A stretch of 45,204 bases of DNA from assembly GCA_002633005.1 (NCBI GenBank), contig NMRA01000044.1, positions 1,022,248 to 1,067,451 on the forward strand, in the 5' to 3' direction. The stretch's first letter is position 1, and the number at the start of each line of letters is the position of its first letter. This stretch comes from Phoronis australis (lineage: Eukaryota > Phoronida > Phoronidae). The position numbers and the translations under genes are program-made. The notes beneath the pieces were generated by a model. The model was not told where the DNA came from. It saw only the letters and a list, made by a program, of their open reading frames with translations, and searched no databases. Shown here in pieces: positions 20,101 through 31,645 of this stretch.

Positions 20101-23100
20101 TTTTGACCAGGAAGGATTTTTGCAACTTGCAGGGGGTATAGCCATATCTAGGTCGACTCGTATCTGAATCTACTCAAATCTGAGATTTGTACTCAAGCCT
20201 GTTAAGGTTATCATCTGGGACATTATTGACAGGTCTAGCATATTTAGCCTCTACAAAACAATAGATTTTAATTCAGAATGTAGAAAGCCTATAGAGCTTG
20301 ATTTTTCACAATCTATTTTTAACTGACTATGTCTTTTTAGCTAAATTTAAAGCACAAAAAGAAAATTAATATGAAATGGTAGCAAAACAAAGATGTCAAG
20401 GACACGATCAAATTTTGTTTGATATAAATTTTCAAGGTGAAATCTCAAAAGGCGCTGTTACAGTTTTCTAAAATATCATTTCGTTTTCTTTGCATGCAAC
20501 TTTAATTTTTTTCATGAAAATCCTTTCTTTGATGGCCCCTCGTACAAACTTAAGGAGACATTTTAAAAACAATTCCTGTCCTGGCTGCTTTGGAGAGCAG
20601 CGCAAAAACACAAAATCTGAAAATTTCAGATAAATCCGACCATCCGTTTTTGAGATGTGACGTTCAGAAGTTATTCTATGGTCCTACGTAATCTTAAATT
20701 TGATATTGCAGGGACGACTCTAAAAATTTAGTAAGATGTCAAACATTTGAGGCGTCGTCTGTCTTCAGCAATCAATTAGGAATTCCTTCGAGTTGGCCAG
20801 AGTACGGATGGTTTTGAGTGTAATCGTTTAGTGAGTTTGTTTGGAGAATGAGACTACATTAAAGTAATTCATGTTCGAATGAGTATGTGGATTTGAGCCT
20901 ATTGGCAGTTTTGTACATTTGGCGTCCAGTGTTTTCTGGCGCAACACTTTGTTTTCGAAGTCAGGTACATATACATTTTATGATTTTATTTGAGATAAAA
21001 TGGCACCCCGCAACTCCGACTAGTATTGCACACTCAGATGAGGCAGTTTTTATTTCCTGAGGCCCACCTTGTCATCCATCATCGTGCTTAATTGATGTTC
21101 TTGAAATTCAGCGGATGTAGTATATATTCACTAGAAGTGTTCCTTCTCAATTTTGGGAAGAATGCCATTAAGTCAATTGCAAGTTTACGTTTTGTTGCGC
21201 CCTCTCAAGGGAATTGTTTCAAATAATGACTTCTGCTTCAAAATGTTCGCTATTTGCGATGTATTTGATGGACGCTTTTTTAATGCCAAAATATATAGCT
21301 GTTACATGCGCACACCCAGGCTTCAATATGGGGGGCTCGAATTCCTGACGTTGTGGACCTTTTGCTAACTGAACGAAAGAGCGGGCGGACTAAAAAAAGG
21401 GGAAAAAAACGGGAGCACCATTGTGAAGTGCGCGTTTGCGATTATTTAGTGGACTTTTGTCCCATTTCTCGGACTTTTTGTCTCTCGGGGGCGGACCTTT
21501 TTGCCCACTTCGCCAAATGGGGGTCTCGTTCGAGCCCCCCCCCTCCCCCCTTGGTGCGCGCATGTGTTATATGAATTCTGCATGGCTGCAAATTTGAAAT
21601 CCAAATTACAAAAAGTGTATATGTATATTTTATTGAATTAAAATACAAACATTCACATGAACAACAAGTGAAGGTTTTTTTTCAAACTATCATTGAAAAT
21701 AAATCGTAAAAATATTTCTCGTGGGAATCGTGTGTTACACTACAGATTTCACCAAAGAGCATTTAGAAAAAAATTGAGCATTTCATGAAACCTCTGAAAA
21801 TTTTAGGAGTGCGTCCCGTGTCATTGGCCCATAAATTATTTTATCCGTGCACTTTTATTGCTTAACGCGGGCCAACCAGCGCACCACTACTGTCACAATA
21901 TTTCGCCTGGTTTTGTTTTCATACGCATTGCATTTAGAAGCTAATACAACTGCTATGAACAGCAACTGGCCAAAGAGACAGTCTTAGCGATACGGAAATG
22001 CAGATCCCAACTGTGAATTCATGTGTTTAGTTAAACTGAAATGCACTTAGCCGTTCAAACCACATCACTGATCGCGTCACGTGCTAAGGCATAGCTGGCG
22101 AAATCACGCATATTTAAATGCCACCAACATCGTCAAAGAAGCACCCTTCCGTAGTCATTAAAATATACTTGGTCATTTTTCATTTACTGGCGTTAACGAG
22201 AACATTGCACGAATCATTTTGGTAAAATGCATTAATTAAAATCTAGCTGATAGCGTACAACAAACTACAATGTTTATGATTATTATGTCAATAAAGTCTC
22301 AACAACATTGCACTGGCAAATTGCTAGCATAGGATTGTAGCCTATATACAATAAAACTGTATACGGTGCGTTTTCTTCGCGTAATTTCTTTTAGCTCGAA
22401 TCGAAAGGTACATTTGCGAGGTTTCCTCCACTTATTAAGACTGCCCATTCACAAAACTAGGAATATAACAGTGCGTTTTGCTCACTCGCTGACAATATCT
22501 TGGTCATTGCGTAACGGACATCATTCCCAGACAAAATTCGCTACACAAAACAACAACAGACCATCACACTTGTTAACATGCCCACCATAAACTTGAACCA
22601 GCAGTAAATGTTTGACGTAACTGTCCCCCTTTATCGTTGTATCTACGTGCAGTAAACTGTTCGGGAATGACGTCATTGGAAACTTTACAGTCTCTATTTA
22701 TAGAACACAAAGCCAGTTTGGTGACTCGCTGGACTTAAGATGTTCGTTCTTCAGCTATTATCTTCCGACATGATGGTTTTATACTGTTAAATCTCGGGAG
22801 TATGCGCTTGAATGAAGAACAGAACGCTGGACGTTGTTTCTTCAATGTCTTGCATGTATGCATGGTTCTGCATCAACCATCAGCTACTACGATGAACTGC
22901 ACGTGAGCAAGCAATCTTTCTTCATTAAAAATGGCGCTTGGTATCGACTAAGGAACAGAGGACATGTTTAATCGGAAGGTGAACCATATGTATCATGTCA
23001 CCACTTGCTACAGCTCTGGATCCCTGTTGGCAATCACGAAGTTAGAGATATCCACTGCAACTCGAGCGCCGTTTTTTTTTTCAAATTACGCGGCCGTATG

Positions 23101-26100
23101 GTAAATGTTCTTTGGTGGCAGTACTCTGAAAATAGATTCAAAAGCAAAAAATAAAACTATTATATTTTCAAACTCAGTTACGTTTTACATTTTTAATGAT
23201 AATTACAATTAAATTTTGCTGACGCACATTTCATAAATCCCGTATATGAGCATTTAAAACTGCAACGTTCGCCAATATAAGGCCATGGGGTCGTATTAGA
23301 ATATAATCTGAGTCAACATCGTTTCTTTGTATAGTAAGTCAGTTGTTGGTAATCAGACTAACCACAAAAATAAAAACCGTCAAAATTGGTCTTGAAAACG
23401 TTGAATAAACAGTAAAACTAAACAGCACGTGCCTTGTAAATTTCAAAATGACGAACACGGTCATTTAGTAGAAACAATTTGTTGCTCGGGAAATTTCATA
23501 AATGCAATGCGTTCAAATATAAGGTCTTGGGATTAGACTACAAAGAAATGCACAAATGTAGGGCAACGGGAAATTACGGTAAGTAACGTTTGTGCTAAGG
23601 AAATTGTAAAGTTAACCTTAACTAAGTGTGAAATTGTTTCGTATGTTTTTCAAAAAATCCACTGCCAATCTATGAAAGCCTATTCTTAAATTTCTAACTA
23701 CATAAAAAACCTGCAAGTTATGAGCAAGAAAACTATTTACACTAAAAAAATAGAAATGCGACGGAAAAGTTTCGAAGTTAAGAAAGTGTTACTCTGCACA
23801 TTTAAAGCGACATAACGGTGACAATGAAGCATAAATAGAACGCTGAAGGGTCAACACAATTACAGGAAATATGTTTATTTCAGATAACTTCCATTTTCTT
23901 GCGTGAACGTGAGTGTGATTTCGCCCATCCAGCAGAGCTGGTTGGACTCCGCCCTGGGGCTGGTCTCAGAAAAATAGTTTTCTCGCCCACAACGTTCCTT
24001 TAAAAAGATACTTTCACATAGATGATACACAGCGCTGTTAAACACTTTCCCGTTATGTAGATCTTTTTCTCTGAAAACGTTTTAACTGCGGTTCTTGAAA
24101 CACTGAAAATGTGTCATTGAATTCAAAATATATGACTTGAGATATACCTGGACCGGGGTCTTACTCAGAACTCAAAATTCCTTTAATATTTTCCGTTCTG
24201 TTTTAATATGACCCGACAAGTGTCTCTTTTTCTGTTCTCGAGTACAAAGTGGCGTTACGGCTTACGCAGATAAGATTCTAATCCAAGTTTACACTTGATG
24301 ACCTCTAGATAAGAGCAACAAACTTAATAGAAACTCGACAGCTTGTCAATGAGTTTTGAGTTTAGTTTAGATTTAATACTGGCTCATCAAGTACAAACAA
24401 GGGTAATATCACCATCCACGTAAAATATAGTGTACTCGAGTAGAGAATGAGAGACACTTTCTTCAGTTCGAGCGAGTTAGAACGGAAAATGTCAAAAGTA
24501 ACTTCGAGTTCAATTTCGAGAACATGTCACCGGGCATTTTACTTACCAGTGACGGTAATCACGTACATTATTCGACATGTCGAGAATTTTCGTTATACTC
24601 ATGCAAATTTACATTTACCGTACTTACATCCCAGTCTAACGATTCAGGTATTTCATTAGGATCTGTTTTGGATATTTGAGTTTACGAAACCATTTGAGGA
24701 GTTCCGAATATCACCTGCACTTACCTTCCCACCAGTCTTCCAAAAATAGATTCCAAAGCCTGTTGCGCCCACGACCAAAAAAATTGCAAAAGCAATTAAA
24801 ATGATATTTTCACCGTTCAGATAGATATTTGCCTGTAAAAAACAAGAAACAGGAATTAGTCCTCAGTATCAGAGGTCTTACATGAGGTCCCTGGGTATAT
24901 TTTTTTGGAAGTTGTTTTTAGCATTTTCCATTCTTCTTTATTACGAGCTCAAAATATATATGTCTGTCACTGTGAACTGAAGTGTATCATGGTTAGTGTG
25001 AATGATTGCGTAATCCTATTTTGCACTAAGGTTATAAGTGCGTGTCTGGACTCGAAATCTCGAGTTTTTCTTCGAAATCTCGAGTTTTCACTCGAATCGA
25101 GGAGTCGTCAAGTGCGAATTTGTGCTATACACTCATTTGCGTATTCTAGAATATACTCGAGCACCGAATGACAGACAGTTACAGTGGCGGATCTAGGATA
25201 TCCCAAGGGGGGGCCCAACATTTTGTCCGGCTGTAAACATTTGCGCAAACTGAACCACGATTGTAGATGCGCATAGCACCAAATGGCGGGATGTCGTGAG
25301 GGGGGTTTGCCCCCCTCCCGCTCAGGAAATTTTTCTGTTTTGACCTCTAAAAATCAAGTATTTTCCTTGATTCCTGAAGTATTAACCAAGAAAAAAAGGT
25401 AAAAAAAAAACACGGAGAACGTGTCAAACAGGAAAAACTGAGAGTACCAAAGACTCGAACTCACGACCTTGCGCATAGAGCGGACGTACGTTACCACTAC
25501 AACACCACGATTTAGCTACTAATCTCATACTAAGAGACGTACTTGTTTATGGTCCACAGCGTTTGCGCGCGAAACCTACTTCTTTTTGTAATGCTTATTA
25601 CACGTTTTGTGCCATCGATTCTTAACAAATTTGTCGTATTTAAAATAGTCTTAAAATGCCCAAAAGACCAAATCCGTTATTCCTGTTGGCAATAATGACC
25701 GGGGATTGCTTTGGAAATCGTCTTAACATAAGGTTTGACAAAGAGAGTATTGCGAGTTTCTGAGTGATTCACTAAGGCTTCTATTAAAATTCCCATCTTA
25801 CCAGCAGCTTCTGTTTTTTCATCGTCACTCAAGTTCCATTTTCTTTAAAAAATGAAGTAAATTTTCTTCATTCCACAGTGGAGCAGACGACGGAAACTGA
25901 GTCGTAGTGCGCAGCGCCACTGCCGGTCGCTTAGGATATTGCGGGAGAGCCTATACTTAGCCATAGTTCCGTTACGAATGCGCCGTGTTCCGAATTCGAC
26001 ACTTGAAATTGTATACTTTTAATTACCGGGGTTAATTAATAAACTCAACATTTATTTCCCTACGCTCTTACTGTTGTCTGTAGTCGGAGAGACTGTCAAT

Positions 26101-27248
26101 AAGGGCGGTTACAAGTGCAAATTGAACGTCATCTTTAATAAACATGTATTGAAGAAAACTTCGGTACTCACAGACACTCATATATTTTTATTGGTGTACT
26201 CTTTAACTAGTTCATCTGTTTAATTTCGTGCCTGTTTTCTTACTTACGGTTTCGGGGGTAGCACGTGGTGGGTTGGTTTCCGGCGCCGTTTTTGTAAAGT
26301 CCAAGCCAGTGTAGTTTAGGCAGAGTGACCAGTATTCTGAAATATACAAGATCACCAAATTAGATTATCTCCCTTGTATCACGGGGAACATTTGCGTACA
26401 GGAAAATATGCCATACTTAGCTTGAAGAAGAACTAATGAGAAAATATTCTATCAAAAAAAATAATACAGAGAGGATTTTGGTTGCGAGACTGAGTTGATT
26501 TTTTTTCTTTTGCTGACTTATGAATATGTGGCTAAAATATAGTCGCTTCATCTTTCAGATTTGTAATCACTAACGATCATTATTACAAGATCAGCTTGGT
26601 CTCAGTTGGTCTCCCCATGTGTTCATTTCCCCGGGCCACGGTCTGAGTGCACGCAACCTATACAGCGCACCATACGTACTTGGACACTCTGTTCGGCACC
26701 GCTGCGCGTTGGGCTGAAAACAGGCGTTGGTGTAACACGGTATGCACGAATTGTTACCGTGGAGCTCGATGTCGATGTTAGTCACAGCACGGTGGAACTT
26801 CCAGCCGCAGACCTCGAACGTCCGCTGCCCTCGGGTAGGATCAAGACAATCTGGGTGCTTGATGGCTGCAAGAGTCAAAAAATTAACTAGGCCCCTAATG
26901 ACGAAAAATAAAAATTGTGAACTAATCAGTTGTTGAAAGTGACGGCGTTTTAGATGACAACACATTTAATCGGTGTCAGGAGCCTCAGGCGTGGATCCAG
27001 AGGGCCGGGGTACAGGTCATCCAAACATCCCTTCCCGACCTGGCCACTTCAAGTGTTTTCCTTGTAATTATGGAGTGATACGAAATGTCCGACCATTGTC
27101 AGGAACAGACACTTTGGACATAATCCTAGATTTGCGCGTGGTCTTCTAGGGACTATTTTGTATCCAATTAGCACACAGTACCTGAAGCTGCGCATATCAC
27201 CATCGCGATCCAAATCATATTTAAACTATCAATGACTAGACTTCGCAT
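16993..27248 (-). CDS. Small type I membrane protein with eight-cysteine ectodomain (TNFR-like?)
   Basis: Minus-strand exons 27248-27182, 26865-26680, 26336-26248 and 24832-24725 join with agreeing phases (1,1,0). A candidate last exon at 17109-16993 completes 188 aa. Residues 1-23 are a signal peptide (hydrophobic core IWIAMVICAAS). The ectodomain (24-about 120) has eight cysteines (29, 42, 63, 66, 71, 79, 83, 90), sequons at N60 and N92, and a Thr/Pro-rich stalk. Residues 124-145 form one transmembrane helix, followed by WKTGGK. The CIPCYTNAC cluster recalls TNF-receptor cysteine modules, but I cannot assign a family. All four first exons have good splice sites. The 7.6-kb last intron leaves the tail uncertain. 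Confidence 0.68.
17231..17299 (-). repeat. tRNA-derived SINE head
   Basis: Minus strand: GGGTTCAAGTCC is a near-consensus RNA polymerase III B box. The T-arm stem CTGGG/CCTAG closes around TTCAAGT, and the ends GGGGTCA/TGACCGC form most of an acceptor stem. The anticodon arm does not fold well, so it looks like a SINE or tRNA pseudogene rather than a working tRNA. Confidence 0.5.
17537..18106 (+). pseudogene. 3' remnant of a non-LTR retrotransposon (LINE)
   Basis: The plus-strand frame from about 17537 to 17755 reads SRIRTGTIQLLVEVRRF, then RVCRLSHTGQVETEVHFLIK and CPFF before a stop. This is the C-terminal zinc-knuckle-like end of a LINE reverse transcriptase protein (C-x-L-x-H...VETEVHFL-x2-CP). 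The match continues in another frame (AEINYPRFRAESCKS...), so a frameshift breaks it. The element ends in an (ACTT)n tail at about 18073-18106, typical of some LINE 3' ends. No endonuclease or catalytic domain is present, so it is 5'-truncated. Confidence 0.65.
18073..18106 (+). repeat. (ACTT)n microsatellite
   Basis: About eight tandem ACTT units directly after the LINE remnant. It probably grew from the element's 3' tail. Confidence 0.85.
19820..20053 (+). repeat. Element related to the CAGNGGCGGAT family
   Basis: Starts CAGAGGCGGATCTACGGGGG and ends CCTAGATCTACCGTGG, roughly inverted ends. It has a C-run at about 19854-19861 and C/T-rich runs at about 20013-20025. It resembles the family at 1457, 3676 and 29984 in its termini and layout but not in its interior. 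Boundaries are approximate. Confidence 0.4.
21305..21564 (+). mobile_element. Non-autonomous DNA element with CATGCGCRCACCCAG ends, copy B
   Basis: 260 bp. Left end CATGCGCACACCCAGG and right end TTGGTGCGCGCATG, flanked by the perfect 5-bp duplication TGTTA (21300-21304 and 21565-21569). The interior has the same GGGGGGCTCGAATTC, GTGGACCTTTTGCT, TCGGACTTTTTGTCTC and GGCGGACCTTTTTGCCCACT blocks as copies A and C. It lies in the large intron of the membrane-protein gene. Confidence 0.82.
23930..24010 (+). repeat. SINE fragment with conserved TTTTCTCGCC tail module
   Basis: AGTTTTCTCGCCCACAACGTTCCTTTAAAA matches, with changes, TTTTCTCGCC-containing stretches at about 35440-35490 and 37795-37825. 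The preceding GGACTCCGCCCTGGGGCTGG resembles the part after the B box in the 37.7-kb copy. It is probably the 3' half of a tRNA-derived SINE. Confidence 0.4.
24725..24832 (-). CDS. Transmembrane exon of the membrane-protein gene
   Basis: 108 nt, phase 0 on both sides, acceptor TTTTTTACAG|GCA and donor AAG|GTAAGT (consensus). It encodes ANIYLNGEN, the hydrophobic helix IILIAFAIFLVVGATGFG, then IYFWKTGGK. The aromatic belt followed by lysines marks the cytoplasmic side, giving type I topology with the cysteine-rich part outside. Confidence 0.78.
25051..25105. repeat. Short tandem TCGAAATCTCGAG repeat
   Basis: A roughly 20-bp unit TCGAAATCTCGAGTTTTTCT occurs about two and a half times in tandem. 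It contains the palindromes TTCGAA and CTCGAG. Confidence 0.65.
25182..25330 (+). repeat. CAGTGGCGGATCTAGG-type element fragment
   Basis: Starts CAGTGGCGGATCTAGG, has a G-run then a C-run (GGGGTTTGCCCCCCTCCCG) near the right. The left terminus matches the family with CAGNGGCGGATYYA ends, but no clear inverted right end was found. Confidence 0.4.
25443..25511 (-). repeat. tRNA-derived SINE head
   Basis: Minus strand: an A-box-like TGGTGTTGTAGTGGTAACG and a B-box-like GAGTTCGAGTC lie about 40 nt apart, as in tRNA genes. The T-arm stem is broken and no full cloverleaf forms, so this is a SINE or pseudo-tRNA. An A-rich stretch (T-run on the minus strand) follows. Confidence 0.5.
26248..26336 (-). 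CDS. Exon 3 of the membrane-protein gene: last cysteine and stalk
   Basis: 89 nt, entered in phase 1 (A|AA giving Lys) and left in phase 0 at ACC|GTAAGT. It encodes KYWSLCLNYTGLDF, then TKTAPETNPPRATPET, a Thr/Pro-rich juxtamembrane stalk that may be O-glycosylated. It carries the eighth cysteine and an N-Y-T sequon. Confidence 0.75.
26680..26865 (-). CDS. Exon 2 of the membrane-protein gene: cysteine-rich domain
   Basis: 186 nt from acceptor GACTCTTGCAG to donor A|GTACGT. It encodes 61 full codons with seven cysteines (PDCLD, EVCGW, NSCIPCYTNAC, RCRTEC) and an N-N-S sequon. Spacing is C-12-C-20-C-2-C-4-C-7-C-3-C residues between. The clustered CxxCx4C resembles TNFR-type modules but could be another small disulphide fold. 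Confidence 0.75.
27182..27248 (-). CDS. Exon 1 of the membrane-protein gene: signal peptide
   Basis: ATG at 27248. The 22 codons contain MRSLVIDSLN and the hydrophobic core MIWIAMVICAAS, leaving one base (G) before the donor GTACTG. With the CC of the next exon it makes Ala, so the predicted cleavage region is AASA|IKH. The phase match and a signal peptide at exactly the expected place support the gene model. Confidence 0.72.
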
Positions 27249-27845
27249 GATGAGTTAGAAGAGAGGACGCTGAAATGGTTTAGTGCTGAACTCTAGAGTC
27301 TTCTTGTCTGACGAAATCCCTTCGTCTTTTTCGTATTTTAAGAGGGACATACAATGAAAAGACAAAATTTGTCGTGCTATCCCTGACGCTAGAAAAAACC
27401 ATGATAACGTAACTTCACGTGATGTACGAAAACTACAAATACGCCAGTCATAGACATTACAGTATTATAATGTCTATAACACTAAAGGAAAATTACTCAG
27501 AAGGAAAATTTAGTTGTCTATAAATAGCGCATGAAAACGTTTTTGTTAAAAATAGGTCATTGTGTAATGTCGGGTCAGGTGTCAGCGCATGACAACTCGT
27601 GACAAAATTCTCTGCGAAGGCGCATTTTATGCGGCATATAGTTATAAGGAACTGAACAAAATGTTCATTTTGGGAACTATTCTTCACAGAAGGTTTCATA
27701 TTCTGCTAAGGTCTGCTGGGGTTAAATCAATTTTAAAAGCCTGCCGTTCCAAGTTTTTTCATGATATTAAATTGAATGGATAAGTATAAACTCCCTACCA
27801 GAGGATCATGGCATTATGACAGAAGAGTTTCTAAAGATTTTAACC

Positions 27846-28090
27846 CATGCGCGCACCCAGCCTAAAAAATGGGGGCTCGAATTTTTGAGAATGTGGACCT
27901 TTTACTCAGATTCACGGGGTACGTTCAGAGCTATGAATTATGCATTCCTAAAATTTTTGTAGTTCCTGCCTTTCTTAGTGGACCTCTGTCACGTTTTCTA
28001 CTTTCATCGGAGTTTTTTGTTTCTCTGAGGCGGACCTTTTTGCCCACTTAGTAATTCGCCTCTAGAGCTCCCCCTGTGGGTGCGCGCATG
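27846..28090 (+). mobile_element. Non-autonomous DNA element with CATGCGCRCACCCAG ends, copy C
   Basis: 245 bp. The left end CATGCGCGCACCCA and right end TGGGTGCGCGCATG are perfect inverted repeats of 14 bp. The interior keeps GGGGGCTCGAATTTTTG, GTGGACCTTTTACTC and GGCGGACCTTTTTGCCCACT. The flanks TAACC and AACGT do not match, so the target duplication is lost or altered here. Confidence 0.8.
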
Positions 28091-29983
28091 AACGTTCTGC
28101 CTTTCAAAAATTTGTCTTGTTGACAGTATGAAATGGTATGGCCCTCACAATTCATTAACGATTTTTTTCCGTCAAAAATATAGTCTTGTCATCGGGGGGT
28201 TACGTCGTACATGCCCTGCAACGACAGTAACTTCTCACCTCAACTCACGCTGTTATATTACTGCCATCAGACTTTGATGATGTTACATGTCAACCAGTAC
28301 GGAAACTACGTAATTTTGCTACGTATTTTTGTCCACTGTGCTTCGGCGTAGCGTCTAAATGCTATATTTTTCGGTAATTATACGCATTTTTGCTGATGTT
28401 CGTAATAAAGTTTTCAAATCTCCACTTTGGCTTTTACTCGCAATCTCTTTTTGTTGAAATAATTTCATATCACGAGGCTTGATCGACAGGGCAAAAGGAG
28501 CAAGTAGTACGACAGGACTCACAGTTACTAGATGTATGAGCCTCTAATAGGTAAGTACATGTAGGTACATGCAGTGGATTTTCACACTTGACCGTATTTT
28601 GGCTCGTTTTCGTCAGTGCTGCAGAAAATGGCTCTTACATCGCTAACTAAGCGATTTGCCCAGCGCATACTGAACTCGGAACATGACTAGGCGGTGCATA
28701 AACTCAGCCCAGCTAAGTTGAGTTACATGTACCTACCTAATCATGGGCAGCTCAGCACTGAAAAAAGTGGGGGGCTAAATCCCCCTCAGTCCCGCCTGTG
28801 ATGCACTGCCTATAGACCATGTGCGCCGCCTATGCTAATTGTGGGCCGATATGCCCATATCCGATAGAAATAATAATTTTTATTGAAAATGTCATTTTTG
28901 CACAAATGTCTTCGCACATAGGTTCGTTCTTGCGTCAAGTTTCACTTACCATACAAGGTGCAGGCGAAATTGTTTTGTGTCCGTCTATGTTTTGAAATGG
29001 GTGGGTTTTGGTTTGTCTTGTGCCTCTTTCAGTATAGTAAGTATTTGTTAGCTCATTATTTCACTTCCCTGCTCGTGCTCAGCTTGGAGCTGCCAGAGCA
29101 CAAAATATTTCTCTCCCGTAATTATGATATGCTATTCTCCTGTGGCACGGGCGTATATTCACCTCTCCCAGCAACTTTTTTCTGTCTCACGGACATATTG
29201 CGAAAGACATTCTACATCCGTGGACGCCATTCATCTGACTGTACTGCTTCGCATGACTTGGATTAAAACTCGATCTGCACAGTCAGCGTGTTAACACGCT
29301 CCGGCCAGTTCTATTATTCGTTTGAAATAGTCAGAGTCATTTCACATTTGCTGAGCACATTTGCCCCCAAAAGATTAACTCTGCAGCATTAAACAGCAGT
29401 CGTCCTCGCATGTCGATGAGCAAGAATATTGAAGCGTCGATCATTTTGCAATCATGAGTGAAACTTGATGAACTGGATTACATCAGTCACAAGAAGAATA
29501 TTTTATTTGATTTTTCGATATTCTATGTATGAAAAAATGAAACAACAACAAAAATAGAACAACAGATTCATGGGCGAGTTTGTTCGAGAGCCTGGAAGTA
29601 CTAGCACCGCGGTACGAGACAGAAAAAGTTGTCCCGGAGGGTGGAAAAAACGGCGTCAGTCCTTGAGAGCCGAATAGCGTGAGGCAGAGTATAATTGTGT
29701 GCGACGTCAGGCACTAACGGTGCACCGCGGCGAGCAGAGAAGTATACACGTAGGTGCCTTGTTTCTGTTGGCTCCGTTCATTCGTCGCTCGACCATAGGC
29801 AGTGACAAAAATGGAATATACTGAGAAAGGTGGCCCGCTAAGTGGTTGACTAGGCGTTCAACATGAAGAACAGTACGGTACAGAGCATCTTCAATAACAC
29901 CAACATAAGCTTCGTCAGATTGGTATTAATGATAATGATATTTGATATTATTAATGTTTTCCTGACGGTATTATAACCGTGGC
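28091..29983. other. No supportable gene
   Basis: Upstream of the membrane-protein gene. The open frame at 28958-29266 has no ATG at its reported start and no motif. A CpG-richer patch at about 29570-29790 could be a promoter or an untranslated exon, but no coding signal attaches to it. Confidence 0.45.
28743..28773 (+). repeat. Short repeat shared with 19789-19818
   Basis: GGGCNGCNCAGCACTGAAAA followed by AAGTGGGG occurs here and at 19789-19818. It may be the terminus of an undefined element. CACTGAAAAAAGTG is itself a small hairpin. Confidence 0.45.
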
Positions 29984-30149
29984 CAGGGGTGGATCCAGGA
30001 ATTTGAGTTGGGGGGGGGGATGGCCGGGGCAAAATATTGAGCTAGGATTTTGCCCGTCAGACATTCGCACCCCCGAACTGACAAATGGAATCTGGGAGAA
30101 TTTAGGGGAGGGGGGCATGGTCCCCTTGGCCCCCTTAAATCCGCCACTG
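29984..30149 (+). repeat. Short GC-rich interspersed element, copy 3
   Basis: 166 bp. Starts CAGGGGTGGATCCAGGAATT and ends TAAATCCGCCACTG. Best-preserved copy of the unit also found at 1457-1617 and 3676-3821. Imperfect inverted ends, internal G-run at about 30010 and CCCCCTTAAATCC near the end. Confidence 0.72.
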
Positions 30150-31640
30150 GTGACACTTTATTCGCTGAACATGTGCAACACGGCCAGCATGCTCTGCGCA
30201 GGTTGAGTGCCGGTCTGAACTCTAGGCTTTGCGTGAAATCCTTTCTGAACTGTGACGGTGCCGCTTTTCTGCCCTATATAAAAGAGTCTATGAAAAAAAG
30301 GTTGCCGAATATATTTAGATTCCTGTGTTAAGGTGATGATTTTTGGTCTTGCGTTCCGACTAACACGGTCACTGTTTGTCAGCTCCGGTTGTTTTTGAAT
30401 ATTGAAAAATGACTTTTTAAAGGATATGAACTATTGTGAATAAATAAAAATGTTTAAGGTTAAAAAGTAAAGAACAAACTTCCTCTAAATTCCCGTGCAT
30501 CGCTTGGGGTTGTCACAGCGCGGTACAAAATTTCTTCTCTCACGCACGCTATTTTTGTCTCACGGATCTGAAGTCCCCCCAATCTAGCAACAGGCACTTT
30601 TCGGTGTTTTAATTGTAATTATTTGCTTGCCAGGTCCATGACAGCGTTTTCCCGTTCAGTGACTTTACCAGACGAAGGGGATTTTGAACGTGTGATCTGC
30701 CTTCTTTGTTAATTCAGTACCAAGCACAGTCTTATGCTGTTATGACAACAGGCAGGCTTAGTACAGACCACGTGTGAACACCGTCAAACACAGAGTGAAT
30801 ACATTCGGAAAGAATATATTATCGTAACGTCGGTTGCAGTTGGGCGATTTTGGCGATTCAAAAACTAAACATGATCACCATTTGACGAGGATTTCAAATA
30901 TGTTATAACTTAACTATTATTTTGAACAGCATAGCCCAGTCAGGCTATAGATATGATCTTATTGGAGAATAGTAGAGCAATTATCAACAAAAACCTAACT
31001 TTGTGACTTTTAAATTGATATTTTTAAAGGTTGAAAACCATGATAGGTGATTCTAGCCACTATTTCTAGGATAAGGATTGTACTTGCCAAAATCAGATCT
31101 GTGACCATTGCCGATAAACTTTTAGTTACGTGTTACGTTTTATGCTCGTGTCATTGCTTTTAGTTTAAAAAGTCTGTGTTGATGAAACGCAGACTTTTGT
31201 TGTAGTCCTTCCTGGCTTTAAAATCATTTTTCCTTTGGTGGTGTTTCATGATTTGGTAGTGATTTCTCTGTTTGTACATTCCATGTTGATCCATCAGTTA
31301 TCGCATATTGTCAGAGACTGAGAACGATGTAAATATGAATATATTATTAGCCTCACTTAGTTTTCACTGCATTGTATGCATGACACTTGATGAACTGATT
31401 TTTGAAATGTTTTTGGTTTTTAAGATTTTTATATTTCACTTAAGTTCACTTATTTTAAGGAACTAGTGTATTTTAGGAAGTGCATTTTATTTTCTGCAAT
31501 TAATCACTGTTAATGAAATGTTGATAGAACTCTAGTCTGTTAAATCTTGTATGAGAATCATTAAATTTGTTACTGTACTCCACTCTTGTTTTAGTGAAAA
31601 TCGAAATTTTTGAATGCCTGTCCTATTGAAACTTTTTGCT
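30150..31640. other. Intergenic sequence, AT-rich, no gene seen
   Basis: No frame with motif or splice support on either strand. The sequence becomes increasingly A/T-rich towards the CTTAAG array. Confidence 0.5.
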
Positions 31641-31645
31641 TTTGC

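Larger units (their letters stand above)
18107..24724 (-). other. Large putative intron of the membrane-protein gene
   Basis: Apart from the repeats listed separately I see no exon with good support. Minus-strand frames at 18530-18721 and 19091-19291 (63-66 codons) lack motifs and suitable splice contexts. The sequence is AT-rich. Confidence 0.45.
24833..26247 (-). other. Intron 3 of the membrane-protein gene
   Basis: About 1.4 kb with no coding signal. It holds a short tandem CTCGAG-containing repeat (25051-25105), a CAGTGGCGGATCTAGG-type element end at 25182 and a tRNA-like SINE head at 25443-25511. Confidence 0.6.

Noticed and set aside
28958-29266. 102-codon plus-strand frame
   Set aside because: Starts with a non-ATG codon, no motif, no splice partners.
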